Positions 17,990 to 26,972 of a stretch of 64,000 nt of DNA are shown in pieces. The notes under the pieces were generated by a model. It was not told where the DNA came from and did not search any database. It saw only the letters and a program-made list of their open reading frames with translations. Position 1 is the first letter of the stretch, and the number at the start of each line of letters is the position of its first letter. Position numbers and translations under genes: made by a program. Location of the stretch: assembly GCA_018268055.1 (NCBI GenBank), contig JAFDXF010000094.1:16694-80693 (forward strand), read 5' to 3'. Origin of the DNA: Bacteroidota bacterium (GTDB taxonomy: Bacteria; Bacteroidota; Bacteroidia; Chitinophagales; Chitinophagaceae).

Positions 17990-18374
17990 ACAGTTTATTA
18001 CTATCGCTGCAAAGTTTGGCGCATTGGCTGTTGCCATAGGTGCATTTGGGGCTCATGGGTTGCAAAGTATGACGCAAGACGAAAAAATCTTGCACAGTTT
18101 TCAGACTGGAGTACAATATCAAATGTATCATGTATTGGCATTATTAGCTGTTGGTATTTTATTTGAAAAATTTCCGAGTAAAAAATTGATTTGGTCGGGC
18201 TATAGTTTTATCATTGGTATTTTACTTTTTTCTGGTTCAATATATGCAATCACATTTCTGAAAATAAATGGAAGCGACTTGGTGAAAATATTAGGACCAA
18301 TTACACCTTTAGGCGGTCTCTTTTTTATTGTAGGATGGCTGTTCTTATTGCTTGGTGTTTTCAAGAAGAATTAA
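17982..18374 (+). CDS. DUF423 family membrane protein (YgdD/TMEM256-like)
   Basis: 130 residues with four hydrophobic segments. The DUF423 signature is clear: AAKFGALAVAIGAFGAHGL at the N-terminus, FQTGVQYQMYHVLALLAVG in the middle, and a Gly-rich last helix (ITPLGGLFFIVGWLFLLLGV). The function is unknown. It overlaps aroK by 8 nt and is probably translated from the same mRNA. An ATG start is used. Confidence 0.9.
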   Translation: MHKQFITIAAKFGALAVAIGAFGAHGLQSMTQDEKILHSFQTGVQYQMYHVLALLAVGILFEKFPSKKLIWSGYSFIIGILLFSGSIYAITFLKINGSDLVKILGPITPLGGLFFIVGWLFLLLGVFKKN

Positions 18375-18455
18375 GGAAGGTTTAAATCTTTAATACTTTG
18401 GTTTGGGTGAACTTTCTTCTTGATTTATTAGTGTAATTTTTGCAGTCAAACTGAT

Positions 18456-18463
18456 TATCTTTG
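18456..18463 (+). promoter_or_regulatory. -7 promoter element of ftsK (leaderless spacing)
   Basis: TATCTTTG, a perfect TAnnTTTG match, ends five nucleotides before the ftsK ATG. Confidence 0.72.
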
Positions 18464-18468
18464 CTACT

Positions 18469-21111
18469 ATGTCCAATAAGACGAAAAAGAAGACAAAGAA
18501 AAGCCCTGAGAAAAAACCTGCAAAATCTGATGTAGCCCCTTTCAAAGCTGAAAAGGAGGAGCCTATAGATTTTAAAGCAATCGCAAAAGATGAACGTACT
18601 TGGAAAATTGTCGGTGTAGTTTTTCTTTTACTATCCCTTTTATTATTGATTTCTTTTTGCTCCTATCTTTTTACTTGGGAGCAGGATCAATCTGTAGCTA
18701 AACTTGGTTTTGCTGCATTGTTGGATAATAGTAAGCCTGTAGCAAATTTATTAGGACGATTTGGTGCTGTTGTATCGCATCTTTTTATTTATAATGGATT
18801 TGGCCTTGCTGCATTTCTTATTTGCACATTCTTTTTCGTTGTGGGTATTAATCTTTTGTTTCGGCAAAAAGTTTTTTCTATTGGAAGGAATTTAAAGTAT
18901 GTAACTGTTGGGCTATTGGTATTGTCTATTGCTTTGTCTTTTGTTTTATCAGGAAGTAGTTTTCCCTTTGGTGGCGCAGTAGGTGATATGATTTGTAAGA
19001 AATTAACCGGGGCTTTAGGCGGGTTTGGAACTGGTGCTGTATTATTATTACTTGCAGTAGGATATTTTATCTGGCAATTCAATCCTTCGTTTGATTGGAA
19101 ATCTAAAGTTCAAAAGGATGTATCAGCAGTTGAAATTGAACCGGAAGCTTCTGTTACTGCACAGGATGACGCACAAGATGAAACAGCGCCTTTAGTCGCA
19201 GTGCAGTCGATTAATGATTTATATGCACCTAAAGAGACAGATGCAAAACAAGGCAATACATTAAAAGCAGACGGACCTGTTATCATTAACTTTCCGGATG
19301 AAAAACCGCACCAGGAATTTGCAGTAATTGAAAAAGATGAACCGATAGAACAGGATAATGAAGAAGTACAAGTACCACAAAAATTGCAAAGTAAAGAGGA
19401 GATAATTGTGGCGATACCTCAGGTCGATTCAAAAATTGATTTAGAGATTAACACACCTGAAATCAAAGATGATGCAGATGCAGAAGAAAAAGAAGAAGAA
19501 TTGCAGCAAACTACTTCGGCATTAAAGAAAAATGATGAACCTTTAGCGTTAGAGATTAAAGCGCCTGAAGTAAAAGTAGAGGATGAGTCTGTTATAGAAA
19601 ATCTTCCGCCTTATGAGCCTACGCTTGATTTAAGAGATTATAAATATCCTACACTTGGCCTATTAGAAACACATGGCAGTGAAAAAATTATCCAAGATGC
19701 GAATGAATTGGAGAATAATAAAAATCAAATCATTTCTACCCTAAGAAACTATTCAATAGAAATTCAAAAAATCTATGCAACGGTTGGACCTACTGTTACT
19801 TTATACGAAATAGTGCCTGCTCCCGGTGTACGCATCTCAAAGATTAAAAATTTAGAAGATGATATTGCATTGAGTCTTGCTGCGTTAGGTATTCGTATAA
19901 TAGCCCCGATACCCGGAAAAGGAACAATTGGTATAGAAGTGCCCAATGTGCGCAAGTCAATAGTAAGTATGAAAACACTATTGGCTTCCGAGAAGTTTCA
20001 AAATAATACTCATAGTTTGCCTATTGCTGTAGGTAAGAAAATAGACAACGAAAATTTTATCGTTGACTTGGCCAGTATGCCACACTTATTGATGGCCGGT
20101 GCTACAGGGCAAGGTAAATCTGTCGGTGTAAATGCAATACTTGTTTCATTGCTTTATAAAAAACATCCATCACAATTAAAGCTGGTGTTAATAGACCCCA
20201 AAAAAGTAGAGCTAAGTTTATACAGAGTTATTGAAAAACATTTTCTAGCCAAATTGCCCGGTGAGGATGAATCCATTATAACAGATACAAAAAAAGTAAT
20301 CAATACATTAAATGCGCTTTGTATTGAAATGGATAATCGTTATGATTTACTGAAAGAGGCCGGAACGAGAAACATTAAAGAATACAATGAAAAATTTATC
20401 AAGCGAAAACTGAATCCACAAAAAGGACATCAGTATTTGCCATTCATCGTATTGGTAGTAGATGAGTTTGCAGATTTAATTATGACTGCAGGAAAAGAAA
20501 TTGAAATGCCGATAGCACGTTTGGCACAATTAGCTCGTGCAGTAGGTATTCACTTGATAATTGCTACACAAAGACCTTCTGTAAATATTATTACCGGAAC
20601 AATCAAAGCTAACTTTCCTTCGAGAATTGCGTTTAAGGTTTCGTCTAAAATTGACTCTCGAACTATTTTAGACACCGGTGGTGCAGAGCAATTAATTGGA
20701 AAAGGAGATATGTTGATCTCGCACAATGGTGAAGTAACCCGTTTGCAATGTGCTTTTGTAGATACGCCTGAAGTAGAAAAAATAGTTGAGTTCATTGGTG
20801 ATCAGCGAGGTTATCCGCAAGCATTTTTGTTGCCGGAATATGTAGATGAAAAAGAACTGGAAGGAAAAGATTTTGATCTTTCAGATAGAGATTCATTATT
20901 TGAAGATGCCGCCCGATTGATTGTTCAGAATCAAATTGGCTCCACATCTCTTTTACAACGCCGTATGAAATTGGGCTATAATCGTGCAGGCCGTTTGATG
21001 GATCAGTTGGAGTCAGCCGGCATTGTGGGGCCCAATCAAGGAAGTAAAGCACGTGAAGTATTGATAAAAACAGAATTAGACTTGCAGCAGCATTTGGATA
21101 TGCTTGGATAA
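18469..21111 (+). CDS. ftsK: DNA translocase FtsK/SpoIIIE
   Basis: 880 residues. It couples chromosome segregation to division at the septum. Layout: a Lys-rich cytoplasmic start, four membrane helices (about 48-205), an acidic low-complexity linker (about 210-390, rich in Glu/Asp/Pro), the alpha domain (about 395-480), the RecA-like motor with Walker A GATGQGKSVG (about 543) and Walker B VLVVDEFADLI, then a C-terminal gamma winged helix (STSLLQRRMKLGYNRAGRLM). The linker is short compared with E. coli FtsK. The mRNA is predicted leaderless. The downstream LolA-like gene has its own promoter. Confidence 0.96.
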   Translation: MSNKTKKKTKKSPEKKPAKSDVAPFKAEKEEPIDFKAIAKDERTWKIVGVVFLLLSLLLLISFCSYLFTWEQDQSVAKLGFAALLDNSKPVANLLGRFGAVVSHLFIYNGFGLAAFLICTFFFVVGINLLFRQKVFSIGRNLKYVTVGLLVLSIALSFVLSGSSFPFGGAVGDMICKKLTGALGGFGTGAVLLLLAVGYFIWQFNPSFDWKSKVQKDVSAVEIEPEASVTAQDDAQDETAPLVAVQSINDLYAPKETDAKQGNTLKADGPVIINFPDEKPHQEFAVIEKDEPIEQDNEEVQVPQKLQSKEEIIVAIPQVDSKIDLEINTPEIKDDADAEEKEEELQQTTSALKKNDEPLALEIKAPEVKVEDESVIENLPPYEPTLDLRDYKYPTLGLLETHGSEKIIQDANELENNKNQIISTLRNYSIEIQKIYATVGPTVTLYEIVPAPGVRISKIKNLEDDIALSLAALGIRIIAPIPGKGTIGIEVPNVRKSIVSMKTLLASEKFQNNTHSLPIAVGKKIDNENFIVDLASMPHLLMAGATGQGKSVGVNAILVSLLYKKHPSQLKLVLIDPKKVELSLYRVIEKHFLAKLPGEDESIITDTKKVINTLNALCIEMDNRYDLLKEAGTRNIKEYNEKFIKRKLNPQKGHQYLPFIVLVVDEFADLIMTAGKEIEMPIARLAQLARAVGIHLIIATQRPSVNIITGTIKANFPSRIAFKVSSKIDSRTILDTGGAEQLIGKGDMLISHNGEVTRLQCAFVDTPEVEKIVEFIGDQRGYPQAFLLPEYVDEKELEGKDFDLSDRDSLFEDAARLIVQNQIGSTSLLQRRMKLGYNRAGRLMDQLESAGIVGPNQGSKAREVLIKTELDLQQHLDMLG

Positions 21112-21205
21112 CGAATCGGAATTTATTTTTGTTAATAAAATCATTAGAATTAAGAGCGTCGCAACCGTTTGTGATAACTTATCATCATTTCTTTGTGTAT
21201 TCTTT

Positions 21206-21213
21206 TATCTTTG
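21206..21213 (+). promoter_or_regulatory. -7 promoter element of the LolA-like gene
   Basis: TATCTTTG, a perfect TAnnTTTG match, lies 37 nt before ATG 21251 and supports that start over the upstream in-frame ATG at 21104. Confidence 0.7.
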
Positions 21214-21250
21214 CACTCTTTTTAGAGTCATAGAACCAAATAATTTGAAA

Positions 21251-21898
21251 ATGAAAAAACTTCTATTAGGTATTGTACTATTCTCATCCACCGCTTCTTT
21301 CGCACAAGTAAAGAATGATCCTGCTGCAAAAGCGATATTAGATGGCGTAAGCGCCAAGTTTAAAACCTATTCCACAGTAGATGCATCTTTTACTTACAAA
21401 GTAGAAAATGGCTCCGGAAAAGCGTTGAGTAATAAAACGGGCACTGTTAAGTTGAAAGGAACAAAGTATAGAGTAAGTTTTAACGGCCAAGAAATTTTCA
21501 GCGATGGTAAAACGGTTTGGAATTATGATAAAGCTGCAAAAGAAGTGACTATTAGTAATGTAGAGACAAAAAACAGCACAATCACTCCGCAAAAATTATT
21601 TACCAATTTTTATGATAAAGACTTCTTATATGGGTTAAACGGTGAAAAGAAGATAGGCGGAAAAACAATACAGGAAATTGAAATGACACCTACAGATAAA
21701 AGTAAGCCTTTCTTTAAAGTATATGTACAAGTAGATAAAGTTGCTAAATCAATCTACAGCACAAAAGTATTAGAAAATGCAGGCAACAGATATACCTACA
21801 CGATCAGTACCATGAAAACAAATAAGCCAATTCCTGATACAGAATTTACTTTTGATAAGAAAAAGTATCCGGGTGTAGAGGAAGTAGATTTAAGATAA
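21251..21898 (+). CDS. Outer-membrane lipoprotein carrier LolA-like protein
   Basis: 215 residues from ATG 21251, which gives a signal peptide (MKKLLLGIVLFSS to ASFAQ). The mature part has the LolA-type half-barrel strand pattern: a first helix (AAKAILDGVSAKFKTYSTVDASFTY), strands with GTVKLKGTKYRVSFNGQEIFSDGKTVWNYD, then MTPTDKSKPFFKVYVQVDK. LolA ferries lipoproteins across the periplasm to the outer membrane. No LolB or LolCDE gene is adjacent, usual for Bacteroidota. The longer frame beginning inside ftsK is rejected. Confidence 0.85.
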   Translation: MKKLLLGIVLFSSTASFAQVKNDPAAKAILDGVSAKFKTYSTVDASFTYKVENGSGKALSNKTGTVKLKGTKYRVSFNGQEIFSDGKTVWNYDKAAKEVTISNVETKNSTITPQKLFTNFYDKDFLYGLNGEKKIGGKTIQEIEMTPTDKSKPFFKVYVQVDKVAKSIYSTKVLENAGNRYTYTISTMKTNKPIPDTEFTFDKKKYPGVEEVDLR

Positions 21899-21928
21899 GT
21901 AATTTGAACAATAAAATAGTGAAATTAA

Positions 21929-21958
21929 ATGGATCCGTTTTGCGTGATCCATTTTTTT
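21929..21958 (+). terminator. Rho-independent terminator after the LolA-like gene
   Basis: A 7-bp stem (ATGGATC at 21929-21935, GATCCAT at 21946-21952) is followed by seven T residues, 31 nt after the stop codon. Confidence 0.85.
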
Positions 21959-22000
21959 GTGGCTCAATTTTAATTTCGGTATGTATCGTTTCGTGTAATG

Positions 22001-22039
22001 AAAAAAGCCGCATCGGTTGGTAAACTTGATGCGGCTTTT
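22001..22039 (-). terminator. Terminator of the minus-strand secreted protein gene
   Basis: AAAAGCCGCATC (22003-22014) pairs perfectly with GATGCGGCTTTT (22028-22039), a 12-bp stem. Read on the minus strand it ends in six U residues, so it mainly terminates the gene at 22058-22513. It also backs up the preceding plus-strand terminator. Confidence 0.85.
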
Positions 22040-22057
22040 GATAGGTGGAAGAGAAGA

Positions 22058-22513
22058 TTATTTCTTAACTAATACTACTTCACCATCATATTTTTTGTCA
22101 ACCACTGCTGCCAAAAATGGCTGCCAAGTAGAACTTGTTTTTTCGCCTAAAGAATAAGCATAATTAAAGAGGATTTTCTTTCCTTTCTTTACAATGCCTT
22201 TAATAGCAATCGTAAATTTTTTATCTGATGCTTCAGGTATGAAAGCGATTACGTATTGCTTTGAGAAATCTACCTCTGTAGGTTTTCCATTTTTTCCCAT
22301 TAATGCAGCTGCGCCGAAGATATTGTCAAATTCTTCTTGAGTTTCAATTTTCGGGCTTTTTAAATCACCTTGTTGAAAAGTGTTTTTTACAAAATAGTTT
22401 TTTACTTGAGTGTAAGGCACTTTCGCTGTGTTAGATTTTTTGGCTTTTTGGGCATTAGCAGAAGTGATAAACATGGCAGAAAGAAATGCGAAGGTCAAAA
22501 TTGCTTTAGTCAT
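22058..22513 (-). CDS. Small secreted protein, possibly PrcB-like
   Basis: 151 residues with a signal peptide ending TSANAQ. The mature protein begins with a Lys-rich stretch, then YFVKNTFQQGD, a helix (ETQEEFDNIFGAAALM) and a strand pair (VDFSKQYVIAFIPE, KFTIAIKGIVKKGKKILF). A helix with an EEF motif, followed by a DFSK-type strand where the chain is expected to resume folding, resembles PrcB-type domains, but the similarity is only by eye. It is a monocistronic unit with its own terminator. Function unknown. Confidence 0.7.
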   Translation of the reverse strand: MTKAILTFAFLSAMFITSANAQKAKKSNTAKVPYTQVKNYFVKNTFQQGDLKSPKIETQEEFDNIFGAAALMGKNGKPTEVDFSKQYVIAFIPEASDKKFTIAIKGIVKKGKKILFNYAYSLGEKTSSTWQPFLAAVVDKKYDGEVVLVKK

Positions 22514-22690
22514 AGTTTGTTTTTTGTTGATTAAAAATGTTCCTACTCTTTTGGCTTTTCGGTTACGCCTTTTTGGGTTTATTTAAATTATTAAAAAAAA
22601 TATTGTTGCTTTCTTTAGTCTTGATGCTTTTATTTTAAGGATTACATATTTTAATTACGTTTATATGAATAAAAATACTGTTTGTAATTT

Positions 22691-23989
22691 TTATTTCCAT
22701 CCCAAAGCCTTACACATATCATAGGTAAGTGTTTTGTAATATAAAATTCCATCTTGAATGTAATAAACTTTTATTTCTAATGGTATGCAGCCCCAGCCGC
22801 TCCATTCTGCTTTAAAGTTGTTACTGCTATTATCACCTACTAAAGTTTTTACTTTAAAAGAAGGATGATTTCTATTGTATTCTACTCTCACTATTTTATT
22901 GAAAATTCCGGAGTTTGGATTTATGGAGAAACTAAATAGGTATTGATTATTGTTTAAATTCTTTTTACGAAAATCTATTGCAATTTCATCATTTCCTAAA
23001 GAGCCGCCAGCCGGCTTGTTAAAATTAATATATCTTTCTACATCAAGCTTTTCTCCGCTTTTATAAAAAACAGTTGCAGAAACGATAAAGTCCATGGATT
23101 TACTAACGCCAATATTCAACGAAAAATTATTGCCGACATCTTTTGAATAGAGATCCTTGGGGTTGAAGCGGTCATCCAAACGGTAATAACAATACGCAAT
23201 ATTTTTTAGCTCATTTTGATCGGCAGTTAAGAATACCTTGATTTCAGATTTGCCGTCAGCAAATTGATTGATGTTGTGCACCAATCTTGCAGTTTTCGAA
23301 GTCGGGGTAGGAGCTATATTTACCGGATTGCCATAGATTGCTCTTACACCTTCAATATCTCCATCACTCAATTTTCCATTATTATTATATTTTGGATTAC
23401 AATAATTCATCACAGAACTTTCATCACAGGTTGAAGTCCACCAATCACCAGTTGAAAATCTTTTCTTCCCACTTTGATCAGGTGCACCAAGATCGCAATT
23501 AGGGCAATCTGTTCTTCTTTGTTCATGCTCAAATCCTAATGCGTGACCAAATTCGTGTACTGCTATAACTCTGATATAATATTCATACCGATTCATTATT
23601 TGGCTACGTGTTCCATTTTGTAGCGGTTTCCATTTATAAAAATCAAAATTGAGTACCATGCCAACTTTTTGTCTTCCTAATTCATTTCCTAAGCCTATAG
23701 TATGCGGTACATCATCGTCAATTAATATTCTGATTCCATCTTTATTCTCAGATAAATTACACCAGATAAATTTTACAGCAGATTCTTTTTCCCAGCTATT
23801 TTTTATTGAAGTTTGAACCCATTGCCTTTGTTGCGCATTTTCTGCAGTGGGGTTTATCCAAGAAACTTTGATGTTATTTGAAGGCCATTTTGTGCCTTTG
23901 GATACAAAAGCATTGTAGTTCTCCTGTCCGAAAATTTTAAATGATATAAGTATGCATAAAAGAAATGCAATGAAAGGGTACTTTTTCAT
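22691..23989 (-). CDS. Secreted zinc metalloprotease (metzincin) with two candidate pYEATS modules
   Basis: 432 residues with a signal peptide (1-22, ISFKIFGQ). Residues about 25-220 are a metzincin catalytic domain: the zinc site HEFGHALGFEHE (about 144-155) and a downstream Met-turn VMNYCNPKY, followed by DGDIEGVRAIYG. Residues about 232-326 and 335-430 look like two beta-sandwich modules of the prokaryotic YEATS type: YRLDDRFNP with a later SATVFYKSGE, and VEYNRNHPSF with WSGWGCIPLEIKVYYIQDG. The pYEATS assignment is from pattern memory. It has no neighbours in an operon. A second metzincin occurs at 52.1 kb. Confidence 0.85.
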   Translation of the reverse strand: MKKYPFIAFLLCILISFKIFGQENYNAFVSKGTKWPSNNIKVSWINPTAENAQQRQWVQTSIKNSWEKESAVKFIWCNLSENKDGIRILIDDDVPHTIGLGNELGRQKVGMVLNFDFYKWKPLQNGTRSQIMNRYEYYIRVIAVHEFGHALGFEHEQRRTDCPNCDLGAPDQSGKKRFSTGDWWTSTCDESSVMNYCNPKYNNNGKLSDGDIEGVRAIYGNPVNIAPTPTSKTARLVHNINQFADGKSEIKVFLTADQNELKNIAYCYYRLDDRFNPKDLYSKDVGNNFSLNIGVSKSMDFIVSATVFYKSGEKLDVERYINFNKPAGGSLGNDEIAIDFRKKNLNNNQYLFSFSINPNSGIFNKIVRVEYNRNHPSFKVKTLVGDNSSNNFKAEWSGWGCIPLEIKVYYIQDGILYYKTLTYDMCKALGWK

Positions 23990-24151
23990 TATTGTAGTTT
24001 TTGTTTAAGGGCTGAAATTTCTAAGGAGGTGGCTAAATGATACGATTTGTAAATATAGTTATTATTAGGATGAATAATTACTATTAATGAGTGGCAAGTT
24101 AAAAGTTATAAAAATGTAAAATCGAATATGCCCATTTTTTTTTATTGGTAA

Positions 24152-24976
24152 CTACTTACCTGTTACTACATTTCTTAATTGAGTTAATTGTATCAATAGG
24201 TTTTCCAGCAAATCAAGTTTTAGCATATTGGCCCCGTCACTTTTTGCATTTGCAGGGTCAGGATGTGTTTCAATAAAGATTCCGTCTGCGCCTACTGCTA
24301 TGGCAGCTTTTGCTATAGTGCCAATCATTTTCGGATTTCCACCTGTTATGCCACTTGTTTGGTTGGGCTGTTGTAACGAGTGTGTTACATCCATCACCAC
24401 TGGCGCATAGTGTTGCATTATAGGAAGATTACGATAGTCGACAACAAGATCTTGATAACCGAATGTTGTACCTCTTTCAGTTAAAAGTACTTTATCATTT
24501 CCTGCATTTTTAATTTTTGTTACTGCAAACTGCATCGCCTCACCACTTACAAATTGGCCTTTTTTTACATTGATGATCTTATCTGTTTTGGCAGCGGCGA
24601 TTAATAAATCTGTTTGACGACAAAGGAATGCAGGAATTTGCAGTACATCTACATACGGGGCAGCAATGGCTGCTTCTTCAGCCGTATGTATATCTGTAAC
24701 GATAGGAAGATTATATTTTATTTTTACTTTTTGAAGGATTTTAAGTGCAGCCTCATCACCAATACCTGTGAATGAAGTAGCACTGGTACGATTGGCCTTT
24801 CGATAGGATGCTTTAAAAATGTATGGTATTTTCAAGCATTTACAAATGGTATAAACTTTATCAGCAATACTCATTACCATTTCTTCCGACTCTACCACAC
24901 AGGGCCCTGCCATTAGAAAAAACGATTGCTCATTATACTGTTGGTCTTTGAATAATTCCTTTAAAAATGTTTCCAT
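24152..24976 (-). CDS. kdsA: 3-deoxy-8-phosphooctulonate (Kdo-8-P) synthase
   Basis: 274 residues from ATG 24976 (METFLKELF). An in-frame ATG at 25000 lies upstream of the promoter element and is rejected. The enzyme condenses phosphoenolpyruvate with arabinose 5-phosphate for lipopolysaccharide Kdo. Motifs: FFLMAGPCVVES (about 21-32), FKASYRKANRTS, LTERGTTFGY, DVTHSLQQPN and GIFIETHPDPANAKSDG. The expected partner phosphatase KdsC is present at 56.8 kb, far away. A perfect -7 box lies four nucleotides before ATG. Confidence 0.96.
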   Translation of the reverse strand: METFLKELFKDQQYNEQSFFLMAGPCVVESEEMVMSIADKVYTICKCLKIPYIFKASYRKANRTSATSFTGIGDEAALKILQKVKIKYNLPIVTDIHTAEEAAIAAPYVDVLQIPAFLCRQTDLLIAAAKTDKIINVKKGQFVSGEAMQFAVTKIKNAGNDKVLLTERGTTFGYQDLVVDYRNLPIMQHYAPVVMDVTHSLQQPNQTSGITGGNPKMIGTIAKAAIAVGADGIFIETHPDPANAKSDGANMLKLDLLENLLIQLTQLRNVVTGK

Positions 24977-24980
24977 AAGG

Positions 24981-24988
24981 CAAAGATA
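24981..24988 (-). promoter_or_regulatory. -7 promoter element of kdsA (leaderless spacing)
   Basis: TATCTTTG on the minus strand matches TAnnTTTG and ends four nucleotides before ATG 24976. Confidence 0.75.
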
Positions 24989-25079
24989 TGGCCGGAACAT
25001 TATGTATAGAATACAGGTTTTCCACGTTACTAATTTTAATTGCAGGGTTTCGTGTATCTTGCCATTTTATTTATCATCT

Positions 25080-26024
25080 ATGCAAAAAGAAAAAATATTA
25101 GTTATCGGTGCTTCCGGACAAATAGGAGTAGAACTGACAATGGCACTTCGGAAAATTTATGGGAATGCCAATGTAATTGCTTCAGATTTGAGAGAGCAAA
25201 ACCCACTGCTCGAAGGCACAGGGCCTTACGTGAGTATGGATGTTATGAACAAAGAAATGTTGCACGTACAAGTGCTTCGACAAAATATTACACAGATATA
25301 TCTGCTGGCTGCTATTTTATCTGCCACAGGAGAAAAGAACCCCGGCCTTGCGTGGAACTTGAATATGACAGGGCTGTTAAATGTATTAGACATAGCCCGA
25401 GAGGAAAAACTTCATAAAGTTTATTGGCCATCCTCCATTGCTGTTTTTGGACCCACATCGCCAAAACAAAACTGCCCGCAACAAACAATCATAGAACCAA
25501 CAACAGTCTATGGAATTAGTAAATATGCAGGAGAGTTTTGGTGTCATTATTTTAATCAGCGTTTCGGTGTAGATGTAAGAAGTATTCGCTATCCGGGTTT
25601 GATCTCTTATAAATCTCCTCCCGGCGGTGGTACAACAGATTATGCAGTAGAAATATTTCATGATGCTTTGGAAGAAATGAAATATGAATGTTTTCTGAAA
25701 GAAGACACTTATTTGCCAATGATGTATATGCCCGATGCGATTCGTGCCACAATAGAATTGATGGAGGCTCCTGCAGAAAAAATAAAAATTCGTACTTCAT
25801 ACAATGTTTCCGGTATGAGTTTTTCACCGAAAGAAATTGCACTTGAAATTAAAAAACATATACCTGAATTTTCAATTTCTTATAAGCCTGATTACCGTCA
25901 GGAAATAGCCAATAGTTGGCCACAAAGTATTGATGATACTACTGCTCGTAATGATTGGGGGTGGAAAGAAGAGTTCAACCTGGCAGCTATGACGCAGGAT
26001 ATGATTGAAAATTTGAAGAAGTAA
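25080..26024 (+). CDS. L-threonine 3-dehydrogenase, NAD-epimerase type
   Basis: 314 residues from ATG 25080, just before the Rossmann motif VIGASGQIGVEL. A frame from 24948 overlaps kdsA and is rejected. It is an extended short-chain dehydrogenase: catalytic YGISK (Tyr-x3-Lys) near residue 145, IRYPGLISYKSPPGGGTTDYAVEIF, then DDTTARNDWGW near the end. The GGGTTDYAVE motif is characteristic of the epimerase-like threonine dehydrogenase of Bacteroidota, which oxidises threonine to 2-amino-3-ketobutyrate. The 2-amino-3-ketobutyrate ligase gene (kbl) is not in the window. A near-consensus TATCTTGC lies upstream. Confidence 0.88.
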   Translation: MQKEKILVIGASGQIGVELTMALRKIYGNANVIASDLREQNPLLEGTGPYVSMDVMNKEMLHVQVLRQNITQIYLLAAILSATGEKNPGLAWNLNMTGLLNVLDIAREEKLHKVYWPSSIAVFGPTSPKQNCPQQTIIEPTTVYGISKYAGEFWCHYFNQRFGVDVRSIRYPGLISYKSPPGGGTTDYAVEIFHDALEEMKYECFLKEDTYLPMMYMPDAIRATIELMEAPAEKIKIRTSYNVSGMSFSPKEIALEIKKHIPEFSISYKPDYRQEIANSWPQSIDDTTARNDWGWKEEFNLAAMTQDMIENLKK

Positions 26025-26078
26025 ATAACCCCTATATTTTATGATGAAATCATTATTGTGATAATGACTTTATTGGCA

Positions 26079-26366
26079 TTAATGCACAATTGAAAATTTT
26101 TCAAATAATATAGTTTCAACTTCTGTAACATTCACCCCGGCAACCATTGCTCTGGGTGACCCTTTTTTACACCATTCTATCAGTTGATTTAATTGAGGAT
26201 CATCGCCTGTAGCTATGATTAAAACAGTACCATCTTTTTGATTAGAAACATTTCCGGAGATGGAAAGTTCTTTCGCTTTTTGAACTGTACTTTGTCTATA
26301 AAAAACGCCTTGTACTTTGCCTGATACTACAATGGAAATAGTTTTTATCAATTTTTTAAAATTCAA
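26079..26366 (-). CDS. acyP: Acylphosphatase
   Basis: 95 residues, the normal family size. It hydrolyses acyl-phosphates. The signature is VSGKVQGVFYRQ with catalytic Arg24, and GNVSNQKDGTVLI with Asn42. Its start overlaps the end of the upstream fRMsr gene by 11 nt, so the two are translationally coupled. A weak hairpin (26046-26063) follows on the 3' side. It is a small cytoplasmic enzyme. Confidence 0.93.
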   Translation of the reverse strand: MNFKKLIKTISIVVSGKVQGVFYRQSTVQKAKELSISGNVSNQKDGTVLIIATGDDPQLNQLIEWCKKGSPRAMVAGVNVTEVETILFEKFSIVH

Positions 26367-26829
26367 TCATTTTTACAATTTGTTCCAGATATATTTTATC
26401 TATTTCATCAAACTCATTATAACGATCACTGTCAACATCTAATACAGCCACTACTTCATTGATTTTAAAAATAGGAAGTACAATTTCTGACTTTGATAGA
26501 CTGCTGCAAGCAATATGTCCGGGAAATTTTTCTACGTCAGGCACAATCAAGGTTTGACTTTCTGCCCAGCTTGCTCCACACACGCCACGCCCTTTTTTGA
26601 TACGTGTGCAAGCTACCGGCCCTTGAAAAGGACCCAGCACCAGCTCAGTGTCTTTTACTAAATAGAAGCCGACCCAAAACCATCCAAACTGCTCTTTTAA
26701 AGCTGCTGTGATATTTGCAAGGTTGGCTATCAGGTCTGTTTCACCTTGCAATAAACCTTGAATTTGCGGAATCAATGATTTGTATTGGTCTTCTTTGGTG
26801 CCTATGATAATTTGTAAATCTTCTGCCAT
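26356..26829 (-). CDS. msrC: Free methionine-(R)-sulfoxide reductase (GAF domain)
   Basis: 157 residues, a single GAF domain. Three cysteines are placed exactly as in the fRMsr family: Cys74 (PVACTRI), Cys84 (GVCGASWAE) and Cys108 (HIACSS), spaced 10 and 24 residues like Cys84/94/118 of the E. coli enzyme. The LGPFQGP and SEIVLPIF segments also match. It repairs free oxidised methionine. A perfect -7 box lies four nucleotides before ATG, predicting a leaderless mRNA that also carries acyP. Confidence 0.93.
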   Translation of the reverse strand: MAEDLQIIIGTKEDQYKSLIPQIQGLLQGETDLIANLANITAALKEQFGWFWVGFYLVKDTELVLGPFQGPVACTRIKKGRGVCGASWAESQTLIVPDVEKFPGHIACSSLSKSEIVLPIFKINEVVAVLDVDSDRYNEFDEIDKIYLEQIVKMIEF

Positions 26830-26833
26830 TGGA

Positions 26834-26841
26834 CAAAGTTA
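26834..26841 (-). promoter_or_regulatory. -7 promoter element of the fRMsr-acyP unit (leaderless spacing)
   Basis: TAACTTTG on the minus strand, a perfect TAnnTTTG match, ends four nucleotides before ATG 26829. Confidence 0.75.
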
Positions 26842-26972
26842 ATGGAACTAAAAGCTAACCAAAATCATTTTAGGTTTTCGGCTAGATTTTTTGTTTTAAT
26901 TAATTGTTCTTGTAATTTTAGTGTCCCCATTAATTCAGTCAAACATCTTTTTAAACTTTAAAACTTTGTAAA

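Noticed and set aside
21104..21250. Upstream extension of the LolA-like gene from inside ftsK
   Set aside because: It covers a perfect -7 promoter element and destroys the signal peptide; ATG 21251 explains both.
24948..25079. Extension of threonine dehydrogenase overlapping kdsA
   Set aside because: The frame is opposite to kdsA coding sequence, lacks family similarity and spans the kdsA promoter.
25040..25417. Arg-rich alternative frame within the threonine dehydrogenase gene
   Set aside because: It lies inside a clearly coding gene in another frame and has irregular composition.
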